Below, one piece after another: positions 7,457 through 16,399 of a DNA stretch of 64,000 nucleotides. The notes beneath the pieces are model-generated. The model saw only the letters and a list, made by a program, of their open reading frames with translations. It was not told the origin of the DNA and did not search any database. Where the stretch lies: positions 62,001 through 126,000 of the forward strand of contig CAITIS010000079.1 of assembly GCA_903892515.1 (NCBI GenBank), read 5' to 3'. This DNA is from an uncultured Planctomycetota bacterium. GTDB lineage: Bacteria; Planctomycetota; Phycisphaerae; SM23-33. Position numbers and translations under genes: made by a program. Position 1 is the stretch's first letter. Each line of letters opens with the position of its first letter.

Positions 7457-8761
7457 ATGTCACAACACTCGAAATGGGCTGTGCTGGTCTTAATCATTTC
7501 TTATCAGTGTATTTCGCTCCATGTCTGGGCGGATGAACCGTCCACACAGCCAGCCGCGACCGCGCCGGCCTCCCAGCCAGCGTCGGCCGGTGCGCCCGCC
7601 TCGCAACCGGCCTCGCAGCCCGCCGCCGCTGCCGAAACCGCTTGGCCGCCAGGCCTGTGGATGGATGCATTGGGGGCGCTGAAGGCCAAGGACGCCGTCG
7701 ATGCGATGGGGTTGCGGTTTTGGGGTTTTGTCGAGACTAGCTTCATGGGCCGGCTGACGGGCGGACAGAATCCGCTGCCAGGCCGCGTGTTCGACGCCCG
7801 CCGCCCCAACGAGCTTCGGCTCAACCAGCTTCGCCTGACGGCCGAGCGGCCTTACGATGCGAACAAAGACTTCGACTTCGGCTTTCGCATCGACGGGCTG
7901 TACGGCGGCGACGCCCAGGTCACGCATTCCCTGGGCCTGTTCGACCAGGCCGGGCATCAGGGCAGCGACAACTGGGCCGATCTGCTGCAAGGCTACGGGC
8001 AGATCTGGTTCAAGACCGGCAAGGAGAGCGGCTTAGAGACGACCTTCGGCAAGTGGGTCACGCCCATGGGCTACGAGGTCATCGACGCGCCCTTCAACGC
8101 CCTGTACTCGCACAGCTTCCTGTTTGGCTATGCCATTCCGTTTACGAACACCGGCTTGAAGATGAACTACATCTGGAACTCGCAGGTTTCGACCTACTTC
8201 GCCATCGTCGAGGGCTGGGATGTCTGGCATGACAATAATCATGCCGTGAGCTATATGTTTGGCACAGCCATCACCAGCAAGGAAAAGGTCGGCGATGCCG
8301 CCCGCGACAGTTTGAATCTCAACATCATCACCGGCCCGGAGCAGCCGGCGAAGGTCCGGCCATATCGCACTGTCGTTGACGCCAGCTATACGCACCGCTG
8401 GTCAGATAAGCTCATGCAGACCATCAATGGCGACTTCGGCACGGAATACGTCGGCGGCGACGTCGGCCAGGCGGACTGGTATGGCCTGGCCCACTACCTG
8501 ACGTACTACTTCAACGACTACGTCAACGCGACGTGGCGGAGCGAGTGGTTCCGCGACCAGGGCGGCACGCGCACCGGCGTCAACGCCGCTTACTTCGAGA
8601 ATACCTGGGGCGTGACGCTCACGCCCTTCCCCAAGGACAAGATCCTCAAGAACCTGAGCTTCCGCCCGGAACTCCGCTGGGACTTCGCCGACCAACCCGC
8701 CTTCGGCGACGATCACTACAACCAACTGACATTGGGATTGGACGCGATTATCAAGTTCTGA
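7457..8761 (+). CDS. Outer-membrane porin, BBP2/OmpL-like beta-barrel
   Basis: 434 residues. A signal peptide (MSQHSKWAVLVLIISYQCISLHVWA) is followed by a Pro/Ala linker of repeated PASQPAS units and then a barrel of about 350 residues. The order FWGFVETSF, NELRLNQLRLTAERP, FGFRIDGLYGGDA, TTFGKWVTPMGYEVI and NALYSHSFLFGYAIPFTNTGLK is that of the putative beta-barrel porin-2 family. The last strand ends ...LDAIIKF with a terminal Phe. Start is fixed by AAGGAG five bases upstream; an upstream GTG at 7409 overlaps the sigma-54 promoter and is rejected. The gene is under that promoter, so expression should follow a specific signal such as nitrogen or carbon status. Confidence 0.87.
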   Translation: MSQHSKWAVLVLIISYQCISLHVWADEPSTQPAATAPASQPASAGAPASQPASQPAAAAETAWPPGLWMDALGALKAKDAVDAMGLRFWGFVETSFMGRLTGGQNPLPGRVFDARRPNELRLNQLRLTAERPYDANKDFDFGFRIDGLYGGDAQVTHSLGLFDQAGHQGSDNWADLLQGYGQIWFKTGKESGLETTFGKWVTPMGYEVIDAPFNALYSHSFLFGYAIPFTNTGLKMNYIWNSQVSTYFAIVEGWDVWHDNNHAVSYMFGTAITSKEKVGDAARDSLNLNIITGPEQPAKVRPYRTVVDASYTHRWSDKLMQTINGDFGTEYVGGDVGQADWYGLAHYLTYYFNDYVNATWRSEWFRDQGGTRTGVNAAYFENTWGVTLTPFPKDKILKNLSFRPELRWDFADQPAFGDDHYNQLTLGLDAIIKF

Positions 8762-8885
8762 TGTCCCGTGGCCGCGGGATCACGTGGCCTTGAGACCGGG
8801 GCAGGTCAATCCATTATGTCTATTCATTGGGATCGATCACGTGGCTGCTGGACGACGCAGGCCACGGCACCCATGGCGCGCACGC

Positions 8886-9854
8886 TTACCAGCAGCGGAC
8901 GAGCAGGTTCTTGTCCAGGCCTTGCTGTTGCAGGATTGGCAGGGCGGATTCGACGAATCGCTGGCCATCGGTATGGTAGCCGGTTGTGGGGGCTAAGCCC
9001 GGGACGTGGCGGGCGAAGTAGCCGTTGAGCAGTTCCATGAAGAGCTCGCGCACGTACTTGCAGCTCATCGAGGCCAAGGCCGTGGCCAGGCAGGCGGTCT
9101 CGCCGCCGACCAGGAAGGAAATCTCGATCGACCGGCCATGCACGCTAATGAGGTACCGGCTGCGAGTCTCGGTCTCTTCGAGGATATTGATGCTCGCGCC
9201 GTCAAAGATGTTTTGCAGCGGCTCGAGGTAGCGCACCCGCCCGCCCTGGTGATCGACGATGATCCGCGTCGGGCCATCGCCGGCGTCGAAGGCTCGGCAG
9301 ATCCAGTCGATCAGTTGCGCTACCACGCCGAACAGGGCCACGGACTTGTTCCGCGTCGCGCCGACGAGCTGGTTGTACCGTCCTGCCAGCACCGGCTCGG
9401 AGCGCAGGCCTTCAAACACGATCTCGTGCCGCTTCATCGCCGCCGTTAGGGCCTTGCTGCGCAGGCTCAGATCCTGCCAGTCGGCCAGGCGCGGCAGCGG
9501 CATGTCGCCGCCGGCATACCAGGGATACGCTTCCATCTCCACCGGGATCTGCGGGCAGACCAGTTGCAGCAGTTCCCGCAGGCTGCGCGGGGCCGGGGCT
9601 TTCTGGTGCAGCATGCCCAGCAGGCCACGCTCCAAGTGCACCACGCCGTCGTCGCGGACGTGCATCAGCTTGGAGTCGGCGATGCCGATGGCGGAGGACT
9701 TGCGGAAGCCCTTGCGTGTGACGGCCGAACTGAGCTTGCGCCAGAGGTCCTGGTTGACCGATTCGTCGGGCACGCGAAACACGGCCGCAGACACGACCAT
9801 CGGCCCCACAACGGGGCTGAAGCCTGCTTCATCAATGCCTGCGATAATCGCCAT
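8886..9854 (-). CDS. Divergent RNase HII-like nuclease
   Basis: 322 residues, longer than ordinary RNase HII (about 200). Residues 6-18 read GIDEAGFSPVVGP, matching the RNase HII DEAGRGPxxGP motif with the Arg replaced by Phe; IADSK at 58-62 matches the DSK motif; IIVDHQGG around residue 201 gives the third acidic residue. The metal-binding acidic residues thus appear to be present, but an insert of about 60 residues follows the DSK motif. Function would be cleavage of RNA in RNA-DNA hybrids; a lineage-specific variant is possible. The start at 9854 is supported by homology beginning at residue 2 and AGGGAA upstream. It converges with the porin gene across 124 bases. Confidence 0.72.
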   Translation of the reverse strand: MAIIAGIDEAGFSPVVGPMVVSAAVFRVPDESVNQDLWRKLSSAVTRKGFRKSSAIGIADSKLMHVRDDGVVHLERGLLGMLHQKAPAPRSLRELLQLVCPQIPVEMEAYPWYAGGDMPLPRLADWQDLSLRSKALTAAMKRHEIVFEGLRSEPVLAGRYNQLVGATRNKSVALFGVVAQLIDWICRAFDAGDGPTRIIVDHQGGRVRYLEPLQNIFDGASINILEETETRSRYLISVHGRSIEISFLVGGETACLATALASMSCKYVRELFMELLNGYFARHVPGLAPTTGYHTDGQRFVESALPILQQQGLDKNLLVRCW

Positions 9855-9984
9855 GAGTTCCCTTCGCCTTCGAGTGCTGAGTATACGGCACGGCGGCCCG
9901 TCCGTGAACGGCGAGATAGCAGGATGGCGGCACAAATCGTCCGAAGGATAGCCCCTCCAATGGTCGAAATACTCAATAGACGCG

Positions 9985-10013
9985 CTGACAGTGCATCAGG
10001 CTTAGACTATACT
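9985..10013 (+). promoter_or_regulatory. Sigma-70 type promoter for manC-ruvX
   Basis: CTGACA (9985-9990) and TATACT (10008-10013) are 17 bases apart. Transcription would start near 10020, about 42 bases before the mannose-1-phosphate guanylyltransferase ATG. Confidence 0.75.
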
Positions 10014-10061
10014 TTGACAGCATAAACGATTTGAAAGAAACGCTTAGGTAAGGTGCAGGCA

Positions 10062-11135
10062 ATGAGATATGCGGTGATCATGGCTGGCGGGGCGGGCAAG
10101 CGGCTTTGGCCGGCCAGTCGGCAGAACAAACCCAAGCAGTTGATTAAGATGATTGACGGCAAGAGCTTGCTGGAGATCGCCATCGGGCGGCTGGAAGGGC
10201 TCTTTGAGCCCGAGCAGATCCTGATCGTCACCAACGCCGCGTACGCCGATCAAGTGCGGGAGATTCTGCCCGACCTGCCCAAGGGCAACGTGATCGGCGA
10301 GCCTGAGGGCCGCGATACCGCCAACGCCGTCGCCCTGGCGACCGAGATTGTCAGCGCCCGCGATGAGCAGGCGACCATGGCGATCTTTACCGCTGACCAC
10401 ATCATTCGTCCCGAAGCCGAGTTCCGCCGTTGCGTCCGCCACGCCTGCGAAGCGGCCGAGGGAGATCGCGACGCCTTGCTGACGCTGGGCGTCAAGCCCA
10501 CCTGGCCGCACACGGGGCTGGGGTATATTCATTGCGGCGGCAAGGTCAAGGACGGCGTGCTGAAGGTGCAGGGCTTCAAGGAGAAGCCCGACCACCGCGC
10601 CGCTCGGCAGTACGTCGAGACGGGCGAGTACTATTGGAATAGCGGCATGTTCGTCTGGACCGTGCCGGCCATTCGCAAAGCCCTGACCCAATTCCTGCCC
10701 GAGGCGATGCGGCAATTCGCCGGCGTCGGCGAGGCGCTCAAGGCCGGCGAAGATATCGCACCGCTGCTGAAGGAAATCTACCAGCGGCTGACGAAGATCA
10801 GCATCGACTACGCGGTGATGGAAAAGGCCCCCAACGTGCTGATGGTTGAGTTGACGGCCCAGTGGCTGGACGTGGGCAGTTGGCCGGCTCTGTCTGACGT
10901 GCTGGAACTGGACGAGGACGGCAACGCCATCGCCGCCAGCCGCACCGCCTTGCTGGACAGCAACCGCAACGTCATCTACTCCGATGAGGACCACTTGCTG
11001 GCATTGATCGGCATGGATGATTGTATTATCGTACATACTAATGACGCCACGCTGATCTGTAACAAGTCCGACTCGCAGCGGCTGAAAGAACTGGTGGACA
11101 CCATCAGCCGGCAGTACGGACAGCAGTACATCTGA
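10062..11135 (+). CDS. manC: Mannose-1-phosphate guanylyltransferase
   Basis: 357 residues, the length of the single-domain (non-fused) type. It makes GDP-mannose from mannose-1-phosphate and GTP for surface polysaccharides and glycoprotein. The nucleotidyltransferase signature VIMAGGAGKRLWPASRQNKPKQ begins at residue 5; FTADHIIRP and the sugar-binding FKEKPD and YYWNSGMFVW blocks follow in order, then IDYAVMEKAPNV and WLDVGSWPAL. The bifunctional isomerase (cupin) domain is absent. A GTG nine bases upstream is ignored because family similarity begins at this ATG. Its TGA overlaps the next ATG (TGATG), so ruvX is translationally coupled. Confidence 0.96.
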   Translation: MRYAVIMAGGAGKRLWPASRQNKPKQLIKMIDGKSLLEIAIGRLEGLFEPEQILIVTNAAYADQVREILPDLPKGNVIGEPEGRDTANAVALATEIVSARDEQATMAIFTADHIIRPEAEFRRCVRHACEAAEGDRDALLTLGVKPTWPHTGLGYIHCGGKVKDGVLKVQGFKEKPDHRAARQYVETGEYYWNSGMFVWTVPAIRKALTQFLPEAMRQFAGVGEALKAGEDIAPLLKEIYQRLTKISIDYAVMEKAPNVLMVELTAQWLDVGSWPALSDVLELDEDGNAIAASRTALLDSNRNVIYSDEDHLLALIGMDDCIIVHTNDATLICNKSDSQRLKELVDTISRQYGQQYI

Positions 11136-11587
11136 TGGGCCGCTGGCTGGGCATCGACCACGGGCACAAGCGCATCGGCTTGGCGGTGGGGGACACGCAG
11201 GCCAGGATGGCCAGCCCGGTGGGCATGGCCTCGGCCGAGCGGCACGACACGGTGGAACAGATTCTCGCCATGGCCCGCGACTACCAGGTCGAGGGGCTGC
11301 TGGTCGGCTGGCCAATCAACGCCGACGGCAGCGAAGGGCCCCAGGGCGTGATGGCGCGGCGATTCGCCTCGGAACTGGCCAAGCAAACGAAGCTGCCGGT
11401 GCGGATCTGGGACGAGCGACTCAGCAGTTTTGTGGCCGATCAAGCCCTCCGCGGCCTGCTGACGCGCAAGAAGAAACGCGCCCGCCAGGACGCCATCGCC
11501 GCCGCCGCCTTCCTGCAGGATTTCCTCTCCCGCGACGGCGAACAGACCGCGCACGCTCCCGACGATTTGCCCTGGCCACAGGAGTAG
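11135..11587 (+). CDS. ruvX: Holliday junction resolvase-like RuvX/YqgF
   Basis: 150 residues, normal for the family. WLGIDHGHKRIGLAVGD is the RNase H-fold first strand with the catalytic Asp; the VGWPINADGSEGPQ loop and DERLSSFVADQAL carry the second and third acidic positions (the latter usually DER-x-T/S). YqgF acts in 16S rRNA 5' maturation and has been proposed as a resolvase. The ATG overlaps the last base of the manC stop codon. Confidence 0.94.
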   Translation: MGRWLGIDHGHKRIGLAVGDTQARMASPVGMASAERHDTVEQILAMARDYQVEGLLVGWPINADGSEGPQGVMARRFASELAKQTKLPVRIWDERLSSFVADQALRGLLTRKKKRARQDAIAAAAFLQDFLSRDGEQTAHAPDDLPWPQE

Positions 11588-11596
11588 CGTGCCGGA

Positions 11597-12322
11597 CTAG
11601 GTCGGTGTCTCAGTGCCTGATGTTTCTATGACTTTGCGGGGTTCCACAGGCGGTGCAGTCCACGTATCAGCTTTGGCCAGCCACGCAGATTGTACTGCAT
11701 GGAATCGGGCAATGCTTTTGGCGATCTTTGTTCTTTCCTTTGGATAGAACTTAAACAGGCGTTCGCAGAATTCGAGCATCCAATCTTTGCGTGAATACTG
11801 AGGGTTCAAGGAGATTGTATTGGAGTTGCGTATTTGTATCTGTCCCCGTCCGAGAGCGCCCACGGTGAGGCAATCCCATCCCAGAAACTCAATGGGAACA
11901 AAGAGTACGTTCGACACCTTGACCTTCATTCCACTGATGGCGTAAGTCACAAGAAGAATGACAAAGCAGTTTTTGTCAGACTCGTAGAAACTGGCCAGCC
12001 GTTCGACCGACGTCAGGTTAGGCATGTTAAAATGCGTATCAATTCGGTGCGTCTTCACATCTACCGCGTAGCAAATTCCGTCAGGATCCTTAAAGGTGAC
12101 ATCCCCCATCGCACGCCTACCAAGCTTCGTAATGCACTCAGTGCAGGCCTTGCCCAGAAGGGTTTGGAAGCCTTCACTGATGATGTTTTGGATTGCGTCA
12201 CCCGTCGCTCGTGTACTCTCGATATTTGCTCGTGCTAAGAAATTCTTCTGCCTATTCAGGAATCGCTTGATGTTTTGTGCAATCTCGATGTACTTGTCCG
12301 TGTAGAAGATACGGCTTCGCAC
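11597..12322 (-). CDS. Type II restriction endonuclease, PD-(D/E)XK type
   Basis: 241 residues from a GTG at 12322. GGGGAGGA, formed by the last codons of the methyltransferase, lies just upstream, and the GTG is only two bases past that gene's TAA, so the two are translationally coupled; this decides the start against a longer open frame to 12484. GDVTF (73-77) and YAVDVKTH (85-92) give the D-(13)-D-x-K core of PD-(D/E)XK nucleases. I do not recognise a named isoschizomer. Assignment rests on that core plus the partner methyltransferase. Base composition is clearly lower in GC than the neighbours, suggesting transfer. Confidence 0.8.
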   Translation of the reverse strand: MRSRIFYTDKYIEIAQNIKRFLNRQKNFLARANIESTRATGDAIQNIISEGFQTLLGKACTECITKLGRRAMGDVTFKDPDGICYAVDVKTHRIDTHFNMPNLTSVERLASFYESDKNCFVILLVTYAISGMKVKVSNVLFVPIEFLGWDCLTVGALGRGQIQIRNSNTISLNPQYSRKDWMLEFCERLFKFYPKERTKIAKSIARFHAVQSAWLAKADTWTAPPVEPRKVIETSGTETPT

Positions 12323-12324
12323 GA

Positions 12325-13383
12325 TTATTCCTCCCCTGAACTGCCAAAGATGTTCCAATCCGGTTTGATGGTTTGCTGTCTTGAAGCGGCGATGCTGTTG
12401 CGTTCCCAAAAGACGTTGTCGACATATCCTTGAATCTGTTGACTGACGTTCGCGTTGGCCAGACGTTTTTCGGCCAAGCAGCAATAGTGTGGGTCGATCT
12501 CAACGCCAAAGAAGTTGCGATTCAGCTTCTTTGCCACGACCGATGTTGTCCCGGAGCCAAGGAAGGGATCAAATACAACGTCTTTGGGCTGGGAACTCGC
12601 GAGGATCACTTTTGCCAACAGTTTCTCGGCTTTCTGGGTGGGATGTTCGGTGTTCTCAGGCATGGACCAGAACGGAACCGTCACATCTGTCCACATGTTC
12701 GACGGGTAGGTCAACCTGAATTTTCCCTGCTGGCCCTGAACCCAACCTCGCGGGCTTCCGTCGGGATCGCTATACGGCGCCAGAATGCGCCGCTTGAGCT
12801 TCACGCTCTCGACGTTGAAGGTGTAGGAATGGCCTTTGGTGCAAAACCAGATGTCCTCCGCGCAGTTCTTCCAGTTCGACTCGGCGCCTCTGCCTTTATC
12901 GCGTTCCCAGGTGATTCGATTGCGGACAATGAGGTGCTTGGAACAAACCCGATGAACTGCGGCTGACGATCGCCAATCGCAACAGACGTAGACGGAGGCT
13001 GTCGGTTTCAGCAATCGCACCATTTGCCCGAGCCATGATTCCACCCAGCACTCGTAGTCGTCAAGATCGAGTTTCTTGAAGGAGGATCCGTTGAACGTTT
13101 TATCGAGGTTATATGGAGGGTCGGCGAATAGCAGGTCGACCGAAGCAGAAGGCAAGAACGGCAGAACTTCAAAGATATCCTGGCAAATCGTTCGTGCAAG
13201 AACATCTTTCAGAGCGGCAGGCTGATTAATTCGGATCAGCCGACTCCGATACTCCTCTGTCTCTCTCTGCGTCAGAGCGAGGGTCCGGTTTTGAGGAGCA
13301 TGGCGACGTTCGGATTGCTTCGTGCCCACTGTCGGCTTCACCGTCGGATCCTCACAGCTAACGCAAGGGCAATAACCCGGCAT
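12325..13383 (-). CDS. Site-specific DNA methyltransferase (N6-adenine or N4-cytosine, beta-class order)
   Basis: 352 residues. Motif IV DPPY is at 88-91 and the AdoMet-binding motif FDPFLGSGTTS at 271-281, the order of beta-class amino-methyltransferases, with the target-recognition region (ITWERDKGRGAESNWKNCAEDIWF and beyond) between. HPTQKAEKLLAKVI precedes motif I as usual. It protects the host from the adjoining endonuclease. The N-terminus has a small Cys cluster (CPCVSC). No good ribosome site precedes the ATG at 13383, so a later start is possible. The target sequence cannot be read from the protein. Confidence 0.93.
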   Translation of the reverse strand: MPGYCPCVSCEDPTVKPTVGTKQSERRHAPQNRTLALTQRETEEYRSRLIRINQPAALKDVLARTICQDIFEVLPFLPSASVDLLFADPPYNLDKTFNGSSFKKLDLDDYECWVESWLGQMVRLLKPTASVYVCCDWRSSAAVHRVCSKHLIVRNRITWERDKGRGAESNWKNCAEDIWFCTKGHSYTFNVESVKLKRRILAPYSDPDGSPRGWVQGQQGKFRLTYPSNMWTDVTVPFWSMPENTEHPTQKAEKLLAKVILASSQPKDVVFDPFLGSGTTSVVAKKLNRNFFGVEIDPHYCCLAEKRLANANVSQQIQGYVDNVFWERNSIAASRQQTIKPDWNIFGSSGEE

Positions 13384-13427
13384 GCGACGGCGCGCCCCTA
13401 AGCGCCAGCTAGGGCGTCCACGCCGCG

Positions 13428-13958
13428 CTACTTCTTCTTCTCGTCCTCGTCTTCTTCCATGGCCAGGGCTTCGAGGGCGTCGATGGGGTCGGCATCGTCG
13501 GCCGCGCCGGACAGGGCGCCGGCCGCCGAGTCATCGGCCTCCAGTTCGATCACTTCATCGTCTTCGCCGCCGGCGGCCACCGCTTCGAGGTTGATCTCTT
13601 CCTGCTCGCGGTCTTCCTCGGTGCGCTTCCTGGGTTGAATCTTGACGGCCTTGATGTCCTTGGGCTTGCCGTCGATTTGAACGGTGAAAATCACCGGCCC
13701 GATGATGAGCAGATCGCCGGCCTCAAGCTCGGTTTCGGTCACGCGCTTGTTGTTGACGTACGTGCCGTTGGAACTGCCCAGGTCGCGCAGCTTGAGGTGT
13801 TCCTCGCCCTTGATCAGTTCACAGTGCTTGCGTGAAACCGACAGCAGCGGAATCCGCAGGCCGCACTCTTCGCCGCGTCCCAGCGTGGTCCGCTTGGTCT
13901 GAAGGAGGAAGTCCTTGCGAACGCCGTCGTTCTTGAACATGACCAGCTTAACTTCCAT
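13428..13958 (-). CDS. FHA-domain protein with acidic tail
   Basis: 176 residues. The forkhead-associated fold spans about 1-100 with the phosphothreonine-binding set GRGEECGLRIP, SVSRKHCEL and LGSSNGTYVNNKRV (G-R, S-x-x-H and N-G). The last 70 residues are a disordered, strongly acidic tail rich in Glu/Asp and Ala. FHA proteins bind Thr-phosphorylated partners of Ser/Thr kinases, which are numerous in planctomycetes; no kinase lies in this window. GGAAA upstream of the ATG and a good promoter at 14015-14042 support the start. The gene sits beside the restriction-modification pair but with ordinary composition. Confidence 0.92.
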   Translation of the reverse strand: MEVKLVMFKNDGVRKDFLLQTKRTTLGRGEECGLRIPLLSVSRKHCELIKGEEHLKLRDLGSSNGTYVNNKRVTETELEAGDLLIIGPVIFTVQIDGKPKDIKAVKIQPRKRTEEDREQEEINLEAVAAGGEDDEVIELEADDSAAGALSGAADDADPIDALEALAMEEDEDEKKK

Positions 13959-14014
13959 GAGCGTTTCCCTATCTCTGGGCGTGTGCTACGCGAGTCCGAC
14001 GCCGATGAACATTC

Positions 14015-14042
14015 ATTGTAATAGATTCGGCGCAGCAGGCAA
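14015..14042 (-). promoter_or_regulatory. Sigma-70 type promoter of the FHA gene
   Basis: On the minus strand TTGCCT (14042-14037) and TACAAT (14020-14015) are 16 bases apart. Start of transcription would be near 14008, about 50 bases before the FHA ATG. Confidence 0.55.
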
Positions 14043-14167
14043 GGACTGATTCGCCCCTGAGAGGTTCGCGTGCCGAACCGGGCGTTTGGGCTTACTTGGC
14101 TTCTCGTCGAATTGACCCAGCCAGCCGTTTGGAGTACCCTCGCGGGCGAAAGTCTCAGGAGTTGCGG

Positions 14168-15295
14168 ATGGCCGAACTTGATTTAGTTGCCGCCGGGCAC
14201 ATCTGCCTGGACATTACGCCGGAGATTCCCGACACGGGAACGCCGCTGGATCGCCTGCTGCGCCCGGGCAGTCTGACGGTTATCGGTCCGGCGGCCATGT
14301 CCACGGGCGGGGGCGTGGCGAACGTCGGCCTGTGCGCCAGGAAAATGGGACTTAGCGTCGCGCTGATGGGCAAGTGCGGCGACGACCTGCTTGGCCAGAC
14401 GCTGCTGGAGGTGCTGGAGCGGACCTCCGGGGAGTCGCAGCACGGCATGCGCGTCGCTCCCGGCGAGACGACCAGCTACTCGGTCGTGCTGGCGCCGCCT
14501 GGCTCGGACCGCATCTTCCTGCACTGCCCAGGCGCCAATGACACCTTCACCGCCGCCGATGTCGATCTGGAGATCGCCGCCTCGGCCAAGCTATTCTATT
14601 TCGGCTATCCGCCGCTCATGGCCAGGATGTACGGCGATGGGGGCCGCGAACTGGCGAAGTTGCTGGCGGGCGTGAAATCGCACGGCGTCACGGCGGCGCT
14701 GGACATGGCCCTGCCCGACCCCTCCGGTGCGGCGGGCAAGGCCGACTGGCCGGCGATTCTGCAGCGGGCGTTGCCGCACGTGGACGTCTTCCTGCCCAGC
14801 TTTGAAGAGATTCTGATGATGCTGCGGCGCGACGAATACGACCGGCTGGCCGGCGGGGGCGACCTGCTGGCCCACGCCAGCATCCCGATGCTGCGCAGCC
14901 TGGCCAACGAGTGCCTGGCTCTCGGACCGGCCGTCGTCATGATTAAGTGTGGCCGGCACGGACTGTACGTAAAGACCGGCGCTGCGAACGCCTTTGACAA
15001 GATGGGTTCGGCCAAACCGGCAGCGAAGGAATGGGCTGGTCGGGAGCTGTTCGCGCCGTCGTACCGGGTGCCCAAGGTGGTCTCGGCCACGGGCAGCGGC
15101 GATGCCGCCGTCGCGGGCTTTTTGACGGCGCTGCTGCGCGGCGCAGACCCGGCCACCGCGGCCGATTATGCCTGCGCATCGGGCGGCCAGAATGTGCAGG
15201 CCGTCGACGCCGTCAGCGGCATCAAGAACTGGGACGCAACGACAGCGGAACTCAAGGGCCCGCGCGTTGAAATTCCCGATGCGTTGCAGCTCTAA
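14168..15295 (+). CDS. PfkB-family carbohydrate kinase
   Basis: 375 residues. LVAAGHICLDITPEI opens the ribokinase fold; STGGGVANVGLCARKMG is PfkB signature 1 and VVSATGSGDAAVAGFLTAL is signature 2, where the usual GAGD anion hole reads GSGD with the catalytic Asp kept. Members phosphorylate sugars or nucleosides with ATP. The protein is somewhat longer than ribokinase, with an insert near residues 285-315. AGGAG six bases before the ATG at 14168 fixes the start. The substrate is not deducible. Confidence 0.9.
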   Translation: MAELDLVAAGHICLDITPEIPDTGTPLDRLLRPGSLTVIGPAAMSTGGGVANVGLCARKMGLSVALMGKCGDDLLGQTLLEVLERTSGESQHGMRVAPGETTSYSVVLAPPGSDRIFLHCPGANDTFTAADVDLEIAASAKLFYFGYPPLMARMYGDGGRELAKLLAGVKSHGVTAALDMALPDPSGAAGKADWPAILQRALPHVDVFLPSFEEILMMLRRDEYDRLAGGGDLLAHASIPMLRSLANECLALGPAVVMIKCGRHGLYVKTGAANAFDKMGSAKPAAKEWAGRELFAPSYRVPKVVSATGSGDAAVAGFLTALLRGADPATAADYACASGGQNVQAVDAVSGIKNWDATTAELKGPRVEIPDALQL

Positions 15296-15310
15296 AGTGC
15301 ATTCGTAGCG

Positions 15311-15326
15311 CAGCCGCCCTCGGCTG
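15311..15326. repeat. CAGCCGCCCTCGGCTG palindrome
   Basis: One copy of the ACAGCCGAGGGCGGCTGT family in the 100-bp gap between the kinase and the TerC gene. It could fold in the mRNA leader of the TerC gene but I see no other riboswitch-like signal there. Confidence 0.75.
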
Positions 15327-15395
15327 TCGGCGAGATAGTATTTGTCCTCTGGCCTGGGGCCTTCGACCTCCGGCCTCTGCTTTTGGCGGTGACTG

Positions 15396-16370
15396 ATGAT
15401 TTGGCTTTGGATCGCGTTTCTGCTGTTCGTCTTCGTGATGCTGGCGCTGGACCTGGGCGTCTTCCACCGCCATGCGCACGAGGTCTCGATGAAAGAGGCC
15501 CTGTGCTGGAGCCTGGTGTGGGTGGCTCTGGCATTGGCCTGTGGCGTCTTTGTGTACTGCCTGTACGAGTACCGGCTATGGGGGCTCATCGCGCCGGGCC
15601 AGCCGACCGGTCGCCAGGCGGCCACGCTGTTCCTCAGCGGCTACCTCGTCGAGGAGTCGCTCAGTGCCGACAACATCTTCGTCATCGCGATGATCTTCAC
15701 GTACTTTGCGGTGCCCTCGTCATATCAGCATCGCGTGCTGTTCTGGGGCATTCTCGGCGCCATCGTGCTGCGCGGGCTGATGATCCTGGCGGGCATCGCG
15801 CTCATTCAGCAGTTTGGCTGGATCATGTACGTCTTCGGCGCGCTGCTGCTGTACTCGGCCTATCGAATGCTCACGGCCGATGAGGCGCCAGATCCCCAGA
15901 AGAACCCCTTTGTGCGCCTGGTGAAGAAGCTGCTGCCAGTGACGGAGGAACTTGACGGCACTCGCTTCATCGTGAAGCGTGACGGCCGGCGGTTCTTGAC
16001 CCCGTTGGCCATCGTGCTGGTCTCGGTCGAAGGGGCCGACGTACTGTTCGCGGTCGATTCCATCCCGGCCATCTTCGCCATTACGGACATCCCGTTCATC
16101 GTCTTTACGAGCAACATCTTCGCCATCCTTGGCCTGCGTTCGATGTTCTTCGCCCTGTCGAGCATCCTCAAGAAGTTCCATTACCTGAAGATCTCGCTAT
16201 CGGTGCTGCTGGGCGTCATTGGCCTGAAGATGCTGCTGAAAGATTACGTCCATGACCTGCCCGGCAGGGACTACATCACGCTGGGGCTGATCGTGCTGAT
16301 ACTGGGCGTGGGGATCGTCGCATCGATCCGCCGGACCCGACGGCACGCCAAGGCCGGGCAAGGTACTTAA
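15396..16370 (+). CDS. TerC/Alx family integral membrane protein
   Basis: 324 residues with about nine hydrophobic helices. The start MIWLWIAFLLFVFVMLALDLGVFHR, the conserved acidic segments LALDLGVFH and VEESLSADNIFVIAM in membrane helices, and EGADVLFAVDSIPAIFAIT are diagnostic for TerC/Alx. Members take part in manganese and other metal handling, including loading of exported enzymes, and in alkaline or tellurite response. In many bacteria the gene is under a yybP-ykoY manganese riboswitch; none is recognisable in the 100-base leader here, which holds a dispersed palindrome instead. Confidence 0.93.
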   Translation: MIWLWIAFLLFVFVMLALDLGVFHRHAHEVSMKEALCWSLVWVALALACGVFVYCLYEYRLWGLIAPGQPTGRQAATLFLSGYLVEESLSADNIFVIAMIFTYFAVPSSYQHRVLFWGILGAIVLRGLMILAGIALIQQFGWIMYVFGALLLYSAYRMLTADEAPDPQKNPFVRLVKKLLPVTEELDGTRFIVKRDGRRFLTPLAIVLVSVEGADVLFAVDSIPAIFAITDIPFIVFTSNIFAILGLRSMFFALSSILKKFHYLKISLSVLLGVIGLKMLLKDYVHDLPGRDYITLGLIVLILGVGIVASIRRTRRHAKAGQGT

Positions 16371-16399
16371 CAGTCCGTTAGAGAAGGGCGTTCCGGGTG

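Noticed and set aside
15296-15395. yybP-ykoY manganese riboswitch before the TerC gene
   Set aside because: The leader is only 100 bases, contains a dispersed palindrome, and shows none of the paired GGGGAGUA-type motifs.
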